Source: a virus
Strand: one strand, 5' to 3'
DNA length: 37,091 nucleotides
Virus record (IMG/VR): IMGVR_UViG_3300049783_001518
Location: 1-37,091 of that record
Program-made: the position numbers and the translations under genes
The notes under the pieces: model-generated
What the model saw: only the letters and a program-made list of their open reading frames with translations
Database searches by the model: none
What the model was told of the DNA's origin: nothing
Shown: piece by piece, positions 14,640-23,773 of the stretch
Layout: each line of letters opens with the position of its first letter
How positions within the stretch are numbered: the first letter of the stretch is position 1

Positions 14640-15554
14640 ATGGATGTTCTTTTTGAATCTATTAAACCTGACTCTGATTATAATGAAGTGAGTAGTAAAG
14701 TACTATATCAAGAGAATAAAGATATATTAGAGGAACATTATACAGAAAATGAATTCCACTCAATGGATAATTCTACTAAGAAAAAAATAGCACAAGAGCT
14801 TAAATTAAATTTCAAATTTGTTATAACATTTGGTACATCTATAACAGCATTTTATCCAATCGTGGAGAGTTTCATAATAAATGCGGGAATTGATGATATA
14901 CATCTTGATAGATCAACAGTAGTATATTTGGGAATTTGTGCATTAGCAATTGCTTTTGATAATCCGAAAGAAACATATAGAAAATTATTTAGTGAATTGA
15001 GGTTACGTAATGTATATGGTCTTTTAGAGAACCTAACTTTGTTTATTAAGAACATGAAAGATCTTTTTAACTATATTGCTTCTATAATTGGTAAAGTAAC
15101 ATATGATATGATGGGTATATTTAACTACACATTATTATTTGTGCCATTTGCATTAACGCTTGCTACAATATTAGAATCAAATAGTATAGGTTTAAGTACT
15201 ATTGTGGACGCTATGAGTGATAATGGACTTATGAAATTAACCACTGTTGTTATTGGTGTGGGTGGTATAACACTAAGAGAAATGGTAGTTGGTTTGATTA
15301 AAGAGTTATCTAATTTTTCTTTTATTAAAATACGAAAATATTTATCTAAAGTTTTTATGAAAATAAAACATAAAGTGAAAAGTATTACATCTCGATTTAA
15401 AAAGGAAGTAGATATTTCAGGTGTAGATAATGATTTAAAATCAAAGGAAGTAGAACCCAAATCCAAAGCAACTCCTGATATACTTAAATGGGATCAGTGG
15501 AAAGATAAACATGATGTTGGTGATGATGTGGATAGAATCGACGAAGAAAAGTAA
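14640..15554 (+). CDS. Multi-pass membrane protein, 304 aa
   Basis: An acidic N-terminal region (about 1-50) is followed by hydrophobic segments near residues 57-77, 97-111, 168-185 and 200-230, with a basic loop (FMKIKHKVKSITSRFKKE) and a charged C-terminal tail. It is probably embedded in the host membrane, or a virion-associated membrane-interacting protein. No family recognised. It stands first in a plus-strand run and has a late-type TATATA box. Confidence 0.7.
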   Translation: MDVLFESIKPDSDYNEVSSKVLYQENKDILEEHYTENEFHSMDNSTKKKIAQELKLNFKFVITFGTSITAFYPIVESFIINAGIDDIHLDRSTVVYLGICALAIAFDNPKETYRKLFSELRLRNVYGLLENLTLFIKNMKDLFNYIASIIGKVTYDMMGIFNYTLLFVPFALTLATILESNSIGLSTIVDAMSDNGLMKLTTVVIGVGGITLREMVVGLIKELSNFSFIKIRKYLSKVFMKIKHKVKSITSRFKKEVDISGVDNDLKSKEVEPKSKATPDILKWDQWKDKHDVGDDVDRIDEEK

Positions 15555-15574
15555 ATACGAAATATACAATTTAA

Positions 15575-15580
15575 TATATA
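15575..15580 (+). promoter_or_regulatory. TATATA box 4 bases before start codon
   Basis: TTTAATATATA, then CCTT, then the ATG at 15585; exactly the 4-base gap seen at four other genes. Confidence 0.4.
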
Positions 15581-15584
15581 CCTT

Positions 15585-16799
15585 ATGATCAAAAAATTCA
15601 ATTCATTTAAAGATATAGTAAATGAGAATCATTATTCCGAATTAAAGCTAAAATACCACTCTCTTGGTGAGTATGTAGAGCACCTTTATAATATAATAGA
15701 TGATAAGTCAGAGTTTTTAGTTATATTAGGAGAACATCTTAAAGTTCCTAAGAAAAAATATAAAACTAGTTCATATAAAGTTAATGATTATGTTTTATTA
15801 GAATATTGGTATGGTGAATTTCTAACACCTGTTAAGTTAATTGATAAACATGGTAGGAAATTTACCGCAAGTCATGATATAGCAGAAAGTGAAATACAAA
15901 ACGCCCCCGATGAAATGATAACAAAAGATATGATCGTGGATCACTTCAGAAAAACAAAAGATAACCAAGTATATAAAAATATACCGACCGATGTTCGGAT
16001 ATCTAACTCAGTTAATTTATTAAATGCTTATGACCAAATGTTATTAGTTAAGAAATTACAAGATAAATTTGATGTTAGTGAGAGAGTTAAATTTGATTTG
16101 GATATCGAAGAGGGTAAAAATGTATCTATATTAGGTCAAATAGGATTTAATAGTTTCCTTAAAGTATTATCAGCTCTTAACTTACCTGACATAGAAATAA
16201 ATAGAGAGAATTGTCCAAATGACTTTTTCTTAATATTTATTACTGAAAAATTAAACATCGATAGATTATTAGCAGTATTCAAGAGGTTTAGGTCAATGGG
16301 TCAAATTTCTGATCTATTATCTAATTCAAATAATTCAGTGAGAGTTTATTTTGGTTTAAAATATGGTAATAAATTAATGTTAGAATATGGTATTATCAAA
16401 GATGAAAAGAGAATTGTTATTGGTGAATATACTTTATCTAAAAAGAATTGGGATAAATTGAAAGCTAAAAAATCCAAACCATTACAATCTTTACAATCTC
16501 AGATAGAACATATAGACATTAAAGAACTTAAAAAGTTAATGAAAATAAAAGGGGAAATTAGTAATTTTAGTCCAGGATATTATAATGAAAAAACTAATCC
16601 TTATATCGAAAATAATACATTAGTACAAGGATATGAAGGCACAGGTAAATGGGATAGTGGTACTATAACGACCAAGAGCTTCGATGAAATAAAATCTACA
16701 TTTAAAGAATGGGTATCAACTCAGAAATGGGCTAAAGAAATAGTATTTAACATCAAACCTGATAAATTTTGGATATGGGTAAAAATTAAAATGAATTAA
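15585..16799 (+). CDS. Candidate internal head protein, 404 aa
   Basis: The N-terminus MIKKFNSFKDIVNENHYSEL has the leader pattern of this phage, with a predicted prohead-protease cut after I-V-N-E (residue 14). The body contains two or three mixed alpha/beta domains of about 100 residues and ends in a segment rich in Trp and Lys (WVSTQKWAKEIVFNIKPD). The mid-protein domain (around residues 220-300) looks loosely similar in layout to parts of the 441-aa protein at 18431, but this was not aligned. No enzyme motif is visible. Head packaging is inferred from the leader. Confidence 0.65.
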   Translation: MIKKFNSFKDIVNENHYSELKLKYHSLGEYVEHLYNIIDDKSEFLVILGEHLKVPKKKYKTSSYKVNDYVLLEYWYGEFLTPVKLIDKHGRKFTASHDIAESEIQNAPDEMITKDMIVDHFRKTKDNQVYKNIPTDVRISNSVNLLNAYDQMLLVKKLQDKFDVSERVKFDLDIEEGKNVSILGQIGFNSFLKVLSALNLPDIEINRENCPNDFFLIFITEKLNIDRLLAVFKRFRSMGQISDLLSNSNNSVRVYFGLKYGNKLMLEYGIIKDEKRIVIGEYTLSKKNWDKLKAKKSKPLQSLQSQIEHIDIKELKKLMKIKGEISNFSPGYYNEKTNPYIENNTLVQGYEGTGKWDSGTITTKSFDEIKSTFKEWVSTQKWAKEIVFNIKPDKFWIWVKIKMN

Positions 16800-16917
16800 T
16801 TTTGATACGATTGTATTCATAACCAATTACTTATAAAATATCACATAAATAACCGATAAACCTTTTAATATAATATAATATATATCTTAGTAAACAAAAA
16901 ATAGATGAATATTATAT

Positions 16918-17460
16918 ATGAAATTAATACCAGATATCCACTTAGAAGATTGGAGTGTGTCAGAGAACACCGATCAAACAATAACCACCTATGAAAAAGG
17001 GAAAATAAGAATATTGGAAACTATCAATAAAGACACATTAGATCTTTATATACAAGCCTCAGATAATATATTTACACATATAAAAGAAACAGATAATTAT
17101 TGGGAAATTATGTCTTTTAATACCTTTTTGAATAATGATTTAATTAGTGATGTAGAAAACTGTGAATTCCAATTAGAACTTATGAATAGCATAAGAGATG
17201 ATTTTAGTAATTTCGAAACAATGATATTCAATAAAAAAACAGGATATGTTTTTGGTGTAAATAACTTAATAGATAATGATGGTTGGAATGATAAATCATT
17301 AGAACACATGTGGAATATGGATGAGATAGTAGTAATGGATTTATTAGAAGATGTAGATCCTAAGGTATTCACTAAAAAAGGATGGGTAGATATAAACATC
17401 AACATCATTGGAGGGGATCTTAGTGAAATTAGAGACCGCCATATAGAAGATATTTTATAA
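16918..17460 (+). CDS. Hypothetical protein, 180 aa
   Basis: An acidic, soluble protein starting MKLIPDIHLEDWSVSENTDQ and ending GGDLSEIRDRHIEDIL. No family recognised. The 118 bases upstream (16800-16917) hold nothing but AT-rich DNA with TATATA-like strings; one abuts the ATG. It is followed after 13 bases by 17474-17821. Confidence 0.65.
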   Translation: MKLIPDIHLEDWSVSENTDQTITTYEKGKIRILETINKDTLDLYIQASDNIFTHIKETDNYWEIMSFNTFLNNDLISDVENCEFQLELMNSIRDDFSNFETMIFNKKTGYVFGVNNLIDNDGWNDKSLEHMWNMDEIVVMDLLEDVDPKVFTKKGWVDININIIGGDLSEIRDRHIEDIL

Positions 17461-17461
17461 T

Positions 17462-17469
17462 TATATATA
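17462..17469 (+). promoter_or_regulatory. TATATATA box 4 bases before start codon
   Basis: TATATATA, then AATT, then the ATG at 17474. It fills the short gap after the preceding gene, so it is either an internal promoter or a start signal. Confidence 0.35.
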
Positions 17470-17473
17470 AATT

Positions 17474-17821
17474 ATGTTTGATATAGGTACAAAATTTAAA
17501 TATTTCCATGGCATTCTTAAAGAGGTCTATAAAATAATTGAATTTAATTATAATATCAAAGATAGTGATATAGTTAAATTACATCTGATAATAAACAAAC
17601 ATTTAGATCAATATAATTCAAAGAGTGGAATGATTCGTATGGGTTCTTTCTTTGATGAAGAGAGTGGTATTTTAGAAATTCATTTATCTGATTATGTACA
17701 GGGTAGAGGGTTAAAAAAATTATTTTTTGATAATATTGCTATAAAATCAATAATGAGAGAAATGTTAATTGACGAAATTTTAAAAGATGATGATGATATT
17801 GATATGAAACTTTATGAATAA
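17474..17821 (+). CDS. Hypothetical protein, 115 aa
   Basis: A soluble protein starting MFDIGTKFKYFHGILKEVYK, with an acidic C-terminal end (DEILKDDDDIDMKLYE). No family recognised. It lies between two other unknown plus-strand genes. Confidence 0.6.
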   Translation: MFDIGTKFKYFHGILKEVYKIIEFNYNIKDSDIVKLHLIINKHLDQYNSKSGMIRMGSFFDEESGILEIHLSDYVQGRGLKKLFFDNIAIKSIMREMLIDEILKDDDDIDMKLYE

Positions 17822-17871
17822 TTATTGATATAAATAATAAAAACACGAAATACATTAAACTTAAATTAAAT

Positions 17872-18192
17872 ATGACTAGAAGTAAGAATATAAAATTCGA
17901 ATATGATCAAACTGATGAACTTAAATCTTTAATAGAAAGAGTTTATTTCAGTGAGGAAAATGATGGGAAATTACCAAATTCACCAAAAGGACATTTAACA
18001 TTACAAAAAGATAATCTATACTACCTTGTATTAACAGGATTGAATTATAGTATTCGATTGAGGAATAATAAAATAATTGATGGATCAATGAATTTTGATA
18101 TGGTGGAGAATAATGATACTATTGAATTAATACCATCTTCTAAATATTGTGTTAAGATTTCTGAGGATGATGAAAAATATAGTTTTTGGTAG
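17872..18192 (+). CDS. Hypothetical protein, 106 aa
   Basis: A soluble, beta-rich protein (GHLTLQKDNLYYLVLTGLN, then a strand-rich C-terminal part). No family and no TATATA box before it, so it is probably transcribed with the preceding gene. Confidence 0.6.
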   Translation: MTRSKNIKFEYDQTDELKSLIERVYFSEENDGKLPNSPKGHLTLQKDNLYYLVLTGLNYSIRLRNNKIIDGSMNFDMVENNDTIELIPSSKYCVKISEDDEKYSFW

Positions 18193-18208
18193 ATTAGATT
18201 ATTTAATG

Positions 18209-18216
18209 TATATTTG
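18209..18216 (+). promoter_or_regulatory. Bacteroidetes-type promoter (TTTG - 20 bases - TATATTTG)
   Basis: TATATTTG on the plus strand with a TTTG (18185-18188) 20 bases upstream matches both parts of the Bacteroidetes consensus. It is 22 bases before the ATG of the small membrane protein at 18239, making it the best-supported host-like promoter here. Confidence 0.55.
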
Positions 18217-18238
18217 TATTGAATTTAAAAAATAAAAT

Positions 18239-18418
18239 ATGAAACCTATACATTTAGCTATTTTACTTACTGTTATATTAATATCATTGATGTTACTATT
18301 TTCAGGATTAGTTGATGGATTTCAACAAACAGGATTAACGCGATTTTGTGCATTATTTTCAATATTAGGTCTTGGTTATATACAGAGCTATTATGATGAG
18401 AAAAGTGGATGGACTTGA
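18239..18418 (+). CDS. Small membrane protein, 59 aa
   Basis: A short frame from ATG 18239 to TGA 18418. Residues 5-26 are strongly hydrophobic (HLAILLTVILISLMLLFSG); a second, weaker hydrophobic stretch follows at about 36-50, then a polar end (YYDEKSGWT). A good promoter precedes it and it ends 12 bases before the convergent gene at 18431. Function unknown. Confidence 0.6.
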   Translation: MKPIHLAILLTVILISLMLLFSGLVDGFQQTGLTRFCALFSILGLGYIQSYYDEKSGWT

Positions 18419-18430
18419 TCTTAATAGCAT

Positions 18431-19756
18431 TTATCTTGAATGAGATAGGTTACTTATAAGTAAAGGCTTTCCACTTTTAAGATCGCGTATAGTTTTAATC
18501 ATTTGGCTATCCCATTTACTTAATACCTTATCTATATCATTTTTGGATAATTTTTGTTTTAGTTCTTTGATCTCCTTTTCGAGTTGTGAAATTTCATTTC
18601 GTATATCACTTGTCATGTCATTCACATCAGGAGCATCTTCATTATATAAATCTTCATTCGTACCACTATAAGTATCAGGAATATCAGTTGTATTGATATC
18701 ACGACTTTTATCTTTCAATTGTTTTACCTTTTCTTCCTTATTAGTAATGAGCTTTTGAGTAAGGATCGAATCTCTTTTTTTGTAAAGTAAATCCGAGTAG
18801 GCTCTTAAAAAAGGATTAAGATCTATCAGTCTATTTAATGTTGGAACATCTATCTCAGTTTCTATATCACCAAACATTCTATCAAATACAGCTTTCTTAG
18901 ATTTATATTTATTATACTGATCTATATTTAATTTTATCATTTGATTTTCCTTTTCAACAGGTGTTGTGTTAGGATCTTTTTTGATAGTTTCTTCTGATAG
19001 TTCCTCGTTCATTTTAAACATGGCTTTTCTAGTATCCTCTTTGGATAATATATGAAGGCATTCTTCTAGATCTTCTGAATCTACAATACTTTGTGTATCC
19101 TCATCTCCCCTGATGTTAAACACAAAATATATTCGAAAAGATCCATCAAATTCATCTTCTATGAGTATTAATTGCTCGTCATTTTTATACTTGAATTTAA
19201 ATTCATAACCTGTTTTGATTACATCATTATTAAATTCCTTAATAGTATATTGTACTTTATATTTATCTAATATATCACGTACTTGCCAAACGGTATTGGT
19301 TATTTCATTAGAAAAGCTCGATTCGTTCATTTTAAGTAACCAAGAAGAAATATCAATAGAGTCTAATATCACATCTCTTAATTCTTCAATACTATGTACT
19401 CCTTGTATTTCCTTTGTTATACCATATGCATCTTTATAACCAAACAGTATTGTAAAAGTGTCAACTTCTTTTAGTTTATATGCTTTAATAAAATAGCTTC
19501 TTTTTTGGAAAGTGTATATGAAAAACCGTGTGTGTTCTATCTCAATTTTATCTTGTTTTTTATCAACGTAATCAACCCCATTTTTATCCACCCACGATTT
19601 ACTAATTCCTGATTTATTGTTTTTAGGTGTGATTAATACTGATTTTGTGGGTATGTGTAGTTCCTTTAAAAGAGAAGCGATTTTCACTTCCATTTCATTA
19701 GCTCCTGGCGAAGATTCGTTCAATTTAAATTGAGTATATGAATTAATATGTTTCAT
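18431..19756 (-). CDS. Candidate internal head protein, 441 aa
   Basis: The leader MKHINSYTQFKLNESSPGAN fits the capsid-targeting pattern, with a predicted cut after L-N-E (residue 14). Further M-N-E tripeptides occur inside (LKMNE-S, FKMNE-E) and may be additional processing sites. Two similar alpha/beta segments (about 25-130 and 150-235) are followed by a helical, coiled-coil-rich C-terminal half. No enzyme motif is seen. Its start overlaps the stop of 19756-20271 by 1 base, so the two are coupled. The three-gene unit starts at 22140 behind a TATATATATA box, which fits late expression. Confidence 0.68.
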   Translation of the reverse strand: MKHINSYTQFKLNESSPGANEMEVKIASLLKELHIPTKSVLITPKNNKSGISKSWVDKNGVDYVDKKQDKIEIEHTRFFIYTFQKRSYFIKAYKLKEVDTFTILFGYKDAYGITKEIQGVHSIEELRDVILDSIDISSWLLKMNESSFSNEITNTVWQVRDILDKYKVQYTIKEFNNDVIKTGYEFKFKYKNDEQLILIEDEFDGSFRIYFVFNIRGDEDTQSIVDSEDLEECLHILSKEDTRKAMFKMNEELSEETIKKDPNTTPVEKENQMIKLNIDQYNKYKSKKAVFDRMFGDIETEIDVPTLNRLIDLNPFLRAYSDLLYKKRDSILTQKLITNKEEKVKQLKDKSRDINTTDIPDTYSGTNEDLYNEDAPDVNDMTSDIRNEISQLEKEIKELKQKLSKNDIDKVLSKWDSQMIKTIRDLKSGKPLLISNLSHSR

Positions 19757-20271
19757 TATATAATAACATTTTTTTGAATAGCTTTAAGCTCTTCACCCTT
19801 TATACTTATAAATTCTTTCAGACCCTCTTCCATTAATCTCATTTTTTCTTGTAACTTCTTAATGCTTTCTTCTTCTTCTTTTATACGCTCATTCTTATCT
19901 TTTACTCGATCGTCAATATTAGCTTGTTGGGCTGCTTGTTCATCTTCATCAGACATTTGACCTAATAAAGAAGTATCATTTTTTAATGAATTAAGTTCCT
20001 CTGCATATTGTTCGAGCATTTTTTCTTTTCGTTTGATAGTAACTTCAACTTTTAACATATTTCCATAACTATCAAGAAAGGGATTCTCTTTAACTATATC
20101 TGCGTAATTTTTAGATATATCTTTATCACTATCAATGTTATTTAACATAAGATTTTTTAAATTGTTCTTCTTATTATTAAAATCTCTTAATTGAAATTGA
20201 AGAACTTCACCATCTGATTGCTCATCCATCATGGATTCTTTAATATACCTTTTAAAACTTTTAATATACAT
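19756..20271 (-). CDS. Candidate internal head protein, coiled coil, 171 aa
   Basis: The leader MYIKSFKRYIKESMMDEQSD has the same basic/aromatic pattern, with a possible cut after I-K-E (residue 12). Most of the rest is a highly charged coiled coil (e.g. KNERIKEEEESIKKLQEKMR). It is in the middle of the 22140-18431 unit and has a 1-base overlap with the next gene. A scaffold-core or packaged structural role is inferred; no homolog is named. Confidence 0.62.
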   Translation of the reverse strand: MYIKSFKRYIKESMMDEQSDGEVLQFQLRDFNNKKNNLKNLMLNNIDSDKDISKNYADIVKENPFLDSYGNMLKVEVTIKRKEKMLEQYAEELNSLKNDTSLLGQMSDEDEQAAQQANIDDRVKDKNERIKEEEESIKKLQEKMRLMEEGLKEFISIKGEELKAIQKNVII

Positions 20272-20276
20272 ATAGA

Positions 20277-20300
20277 TTTATTTATTTATTTATTTATTTA
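20277..20300. repeat. Six tandem copies of TTTA
   Basis: A perfect run of six TTTA units in the 30-base gap between two minus-strand internal-protein genes. A simple slippage repeat; no function is inferred. Confidence 0.9.
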
Positions 20301-20301
20301 A

Positions 20302-22140
20302 TTACGTCGTTCTAGTACCTCTTGTTTCTCCATCATCATCATCACCAACTCCTATAATTCGAGATTTTAATATTTCAATATCTGCTCGACTCTCATCTCT
20401 AGTTTTCTTTGTTGATATCTTGATAGATTTATCCATTATTCTAGTGATAATTCCCTTACCTGTTCCACGACCACTCGCTCTATTATATGTAACTTCATCA
20501 CCAACTACATATCCATCAATTGTTATTTCATCTTTATGTATTCTACTACTAGTTTCTGATGGTTTTTTCCCCCTTTTATTTATACCAAGAAATTCCTGAG
20601 TTAATTTAACATAATCATCACCTATGTTACTTTTTTCTAAACTATCAGTGATAGTTGTCATTACCTTTTCTGGTAATTGATCTTTGTAATAAGATATAAT
20701 CTCATTTACTTTTTTAACCCAAGATTGGTATCCTTTTCGGTTGATAGCTCTACTACCACCCTCAAGTTTATCATACCACCTTTTTTGATTCTTTCTTATT
20801 TCATCATATGGTTTAGTGTGAAGTAAAGCATTTTTAGCTTTTGATAAAATAGCCATTAAACTTTTAGCTTGTCGTCCTGTGATTTCCTCTACTTTAACTC
20901 TTTTCTCAGCAATCTTATTTATTTTAATAACTTGTTCTTTAGTTATTTTCCATTTTTTAGATGCCTTTTCTATATCTTTCCTAACTCTATTAAATTGACT
21001 CTGTGTTAGATATTCTGATGTATCAGGTTCTGTCTCATCCTCGGTATCAACATCTTCGAATATTGATGTGATACTTTCTAGTACCGATGTAATACTTTCT
21101 AATAACATTAATTTCTCAGACACATCCCCATCAGCAGTATCACAAACACTACATAATTTATAGACTAGTCTAAAATTTGTTTTAATTTCATTAATAAATC
21201 CCAGTACGTCATTCAATTGCTTATCAGTTAATTGCCCATCATTAAATTTAGATTTGAGGCTCACTATTCTATTCTTTAGATTACCAATCAGCGCATTCTT
21301 TCTTTTATTATTACCCTTACCCCTACATTTATAACAAAGTTTTCTTGCTTGTAGAAATTTTTCATCAATACTTGCTATAAAATCTCTTACTTTAGTTATA
21401 GTACCCTCCTTTTTATCATCATCTTCTGTAGATTCCTTATTATCTTCTTCTTGTTCTTTATTATCTTCTCCCGCTTCTTCTCCCGCCTCTTCTCCTTTAT
21501 TATTAACTTCAATTTCTTCAATTTTTTCACCACCATCTTCTGTATTCTCACCACCATCTTCTGTATTCTCACCACTTTCTTCATATTCTTCATCACCATC
21601 TTCTGTATTCTCATCAGAACCACCCTCATTTTCTTCATCTTCTATACTACTACCTAAAATTGCTAATGCTGCTTTTTCAGCAGATTCAGGTAACATGGAA
21701 AGTGATTTTCTAGATGGGTTTAATTGGTATAAAATATCTTTCGATTCTTCTTCCTTACCATTAATATATAATTCAACCGAATCGATTATAGCTTCTGAAA
21801 TTACTACTAATTCAACTCCAATTTCAGGAGTTATTACCTCTACATCTGTATCAACGTCTGCTTCTGTATCAACGTCTGCTTCTGTATCATCCGCCGTTGT
21901 TTCTATACCAGAATCACCAAGTACTTCATCCATAACTATTGATGCGAGTAATCTATCTAATTGTTTAGAATAGACTGTCATTTTAGTTGCACTTACTGCA
22001 GACCTAAAAAGTCCTAATAGTCTATGTAAGCTACCACCTATTAATGTTTCTCCAAACTCAGGAGTCTCCATTTTAGATGAATCCATATCGATCGTTTCAT
22101 TAACTTTATTATATTGATTTCGATTGTAAATATATTTCAT
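20302..22140 (-). CDS. Candidate internal head protein with acidic repeats and zinc-like motif, 612 aa
   Basis: The leader MKYIYNRNQYNKVNETIDMD carries a predicted protease cut after V-N-E (residue 15). The protein has an Asp/Glu-rich middle (about 160-245) with short repeats such as GENTEDG. Two CxxC pairs (LCYKCRGKG near 278 and LCSVCDTA near 330) could bind one zinc ion. The C-terminal 200 residues are basic and include ASGRGTGKGIITRIMDKSI, an SH3-like barrel pattern. It is the first gene of a three-gene unit. DNA-binding or head-core function is plausible but not shown. Confidence 0.65.
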   Translation of the reverse strand: MKYIYNRNQYNKVNETIDMDSSKMETPEFGETLIGGSLHRLLGLFRSAVSATKMTVYSKQLDRLLASIVMDEVLGDSGIETTADDTEADVDTEADVDTDVEVITPEIGVELVVISEAIIDSVELYINGKEEESKDILYQLNPSRKSLSMLPESAEKAALAILGSSIEDEENEGGSDENTEDGDEEYEESGENTEDGGENTEDGGEKIEEIEVNNKGEEAGEEAGEDNKEQEEDNKESTEDDDKKEGTITKVRDFIASIDEKFLQARKLCYKCRGKGNNKRKNALIGNLKNRIVSLKSKFNDGQLTDKQLNDVLGFINEIKTNFRLVYKLCSVCDTADGDVSEKLMLLESITSVLESITSIFEDVDTEDETEPDTSEYLTQSQFNRVRKDIEKASKKWKITKEQVIKINKIAEKRVKVEEITGRQAKSLMAILSKAKNALLHTKPYDEIRKNQKRWYDKLEGGSRAINRKGYQSWVKKVNEIISYYKDQLPEKVMTTITDSLEKSNIGDDYVKLTQEFLGINKRGKKPSETSSRIHKDEITIDGYVVGDEVTYNRASGRGTGKGIITRIMDKSIKISTKKTRDESRADIEILKSRIIGVGDDDDGETRGTRTT

Positions 22141-22165
22141 TATGATTATCGTAAATACTTTTTAT

Positions 22166-22175
22166 TATATATATA
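22166..22175 (-). promoter_or_regulatory. TATATATATA box before the internal-protein unit
   Basis: Alternating TA tract 25 bases upstream of the minus-strand start at 22140, the same distance as before the capsid and protease genes. Putative late promoter for 22140-18431. Confidence 0.4.
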
Positions 22176-22209
22176 TGTATATTCCTATATATTAAAAGTG
22201 ATAACCACA

Positions 22210-22244
22210 AAGGGGGTAAAGACTCAATAAATCTTTACCCCCTT
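22210..22244 (-). terminator. Hairpin, probable terminator of the 22880-22272 gene
   Basis: A 13-bp perfect stem (AAGGGGGTAAAGA / TCTTTACCCCCTT) with a 9-base loop lies just after the stop of the minus-strand gene at 22272. There is no good T-run on either side, so termination is less certain than the hairpin. Confidence 0.65.
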
Positions 22245-22271
22245 CACCACTTATTATATTTATGTATTTAC

Positions 22272-22880
22272 TTATTCATTTTCATCAGTTTTAAAAAGCT
22301 TGAATAATTCAATCACATCTTCAATCATTAATAACGGATGTGTTATATTAGAATCATCTTCGATAGTTAAAACCACCTCATCCCACAACTCTTGGGGGGA
22401 ATGAGATGATACATTACAATTTATAACATCTAACTCCTCGATTATAAAATTCAATTGTTTAAATTTTCTCGACACCCAAACATGTTCTACTTCTTTTATA
22501 GATTCATATAAATATCTAAGAACTCTACTTTCTTTAAACCCCTCTTTTAAGTGGAATAAATAAGCTCTCCCCATTTCCCAAAAATCGTCCTCAGTTAAGT
22601 TACCCCATCTGTTTAATATCTCTATCTTCATTTTAGATGCTGATATATAATCTTCCCAATCCATCGCATCTGAGAAGTTCTCAAGTAAATGTATAGAAAT
22701 ATTATCCAATTTTAATCCCTTTGAGATATTCAACCATATTAAATTCATAGAATTTGTATTGATAACATCGTCAGAAACTGTTAAACATGAATCAACCATA
22801 ATGTGATCAAGGTGATCAACTTCAGTGATGTCGTTGTTGGTCACAAAGTTGATAATATTTGATAAAACTTGCTCTCTCAT
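22272..22880 (-). CDS. Hypothetical protein, 202 aa
   Basis: An acidic helical protein starting MREQVLSNIINFVTNNDITEVD. Its Asp/Glu/Trp-rich helices could form a repeat or adaptor fold, but no family was recognised. It appears to be a single-gene transcript, with a TATATTTG element 23 bases upstream and a hairpin after the stop. Confidence 0.68.
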   Translation of the reverse strand: MREQVLSNIINFVTNNDITEVDHLDHIMVDSCLTVSDDVINTNSMNLIWLNISKGLKLDNISIHLLENFSDAMDWEDYISASKMKIEILNRWGNLTEDDFWEMGRAYLFHLKEGFKESRVLRYLYESIKEVEHVWVSRKFKQLNFIIEELDVINCNVSSHSPQELWDEVVLTIEDDSNITHPLLMIEDVIELFKLFKTDENE

Positions 22881-22903
22881 GGTGTTAGTTTTAAAACTTT
22901 ATA

Positions 22904-22911
22904 CAAATATA
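22904..22911 (-). promoter_or_regulatory. Bacteroidetes-type -7 element (TATATTTG)
   Basis: The minus strand reads TATATTTG 23 bases before the start at 22880. Confidence 0.5.
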
Positions 22912-22952
22912 TGAAAAATATATGAAATAGAATAAAAAGTATTTGAATAATT

Positions 22953-22960
22953 TATATATA
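22953..22960 (+). promoter_or_regulatory. TATATATA box 4 bases before start codon
   Basis: TATATATA, then AATT, then the ATG at 22965; a member of the fixed 4-base-gap class. Confidence 0.4.
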
Positions 22961-22964
22961 AATT

Positions 22965-23267
22965 ATGAAATATAAAAGTCTTACAATAGATGATGAGGTT
23001 TACTCAAACCAAAAAGATATCGAAAAGAGATTGAAAAATCAAAACTTTTATTGGGTTATAGACGCTGAACTCGAAAATGCAGAGATAGAGATCAAGAATG
23101 ATACTCTAATTTGGAATAACGGGAAATGGTTTCATGGAAATTGGGAATTCGGAATTTTTAAAAATGGCGAATTTCATGGGATATGGGACAATGGAATCCT
23201 TGATGGTGGTAATTTTAAGGGTAAGTGGATTTCGGGTATTAATAACACCGAAAAAAGTAAAAATTAA
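22965..23267 (+). CDS. MORN-like repeat protein, 100 aa
   Basis: The C-terminal half has repeated Trp/Phe-x-Asn-Gly units (WNNGKWFHGNWEFGIFKNGE, then FHGIWDNGILDGGNFKGKW), as in MORN or related beta-hairpin repeat proteins common in T4-like phages. The N-terminal half is a short alpha/beta segment. A structural or binding role is likely; the partner is unknown. Start chosen at 22965 because of the TATATATA box 4 bases before it. Confidence 0.65.
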   Translation: MKYKSLTIDDEVYSNQKDIEKRLKNQNFYWVIDAELENAEIEIKNDTLIWNNGKWFHGNWEFGIFKNGEFHGIWDNGILDGGNFKGKWISGINNTEKSKN

Positions 23268-23277
23268 TTCAATTAAA

Positions 23278-23754
23278 ATGAGAAAAAACAAACAATTAAT
23301 CTTAAATGAGGGTAATTTAATTCATGAACAAAATAATGTTCAAGTATATAAAGAGAGTAATAATACATATTACTTCGAAAGTAAAACACCTAATTTAAAT
23401 TATTTCTATACAAATGATTATTTAGAGTCAGTATCAGCTCTTATTAAAATAAGAGATGTTAAGGATTTTAATGAACTTTGGGATATTCAAATAACCGAAG
23501 AAATGAGAAGTATTGTAAATTATGGTAGTTCATTATATTGGTTAACTGGTGGTGATGATGCGTGGGGTAATTATAAAATTTATGATATAAGATGGGATGA
23601 AGCAATTGATATATTCATAGAAAGATATGAGGACATTTTAATTAAAATAAATAAAGAGAGTCATACACTTAGTGATGTGAAATTGAAATTAAATAAATTC
23701 CTTAATTTACCGACTTTATATGAATTTAGTATAGAAAAAGGCATAATAAATTAA
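23278..23754 (+). CDS. Candidate internal head protein, 158 aa
   Basis: An in-frame ATG at 23134 would overlap the previous gene by over 130 bases, so I take the ATG at 23278 (MRKNKQLILNEGNLIHEQNN). That start gives a short basic leader with a predicted cut after L-N-E (residue 11), as in other proteins here. The rest is acidic and aromatic (SSLYWLTGGDDAWGNYKIYD) with no known family. The spacing of 10 bases from the upstream gene suggests co-transcription. Confidence 0.6.
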   Translation: MRKNKQLILNEGNLIHEQNNVQVYKESNNTYYFESKTPNLNYFYTNDYLESVSALIKIRDVKDFNELWDIQITEEMRSIVNYGSSLYWLTGGDDAWGNYKIYDIRWDEAIDIFIERYEDILIKINKESHTLSDVKLKLNKFLNLPTLYEFSIEKGIIN

Positions 23755-23773
23755 AAATAAACATAATAAAAAT

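Noticed and set aside
16800-16917. A small RNA or hidden gene in the 118-bp gap
   Set aside because: Only AT-rich DNA with TATATA-like strings was seen. No hairpin, frame or conserved RNA motif could be supported.
21396-21657. Overlapping frames on both strands in the acidic region of the 612-aa protein
   Set aside because: They are alternative readings of the GENTEDG-type repeats: Lys/Met-rich on one strand and Phe/Ile/Thr-rich on the other. The main gene has the coherent leader and domains.
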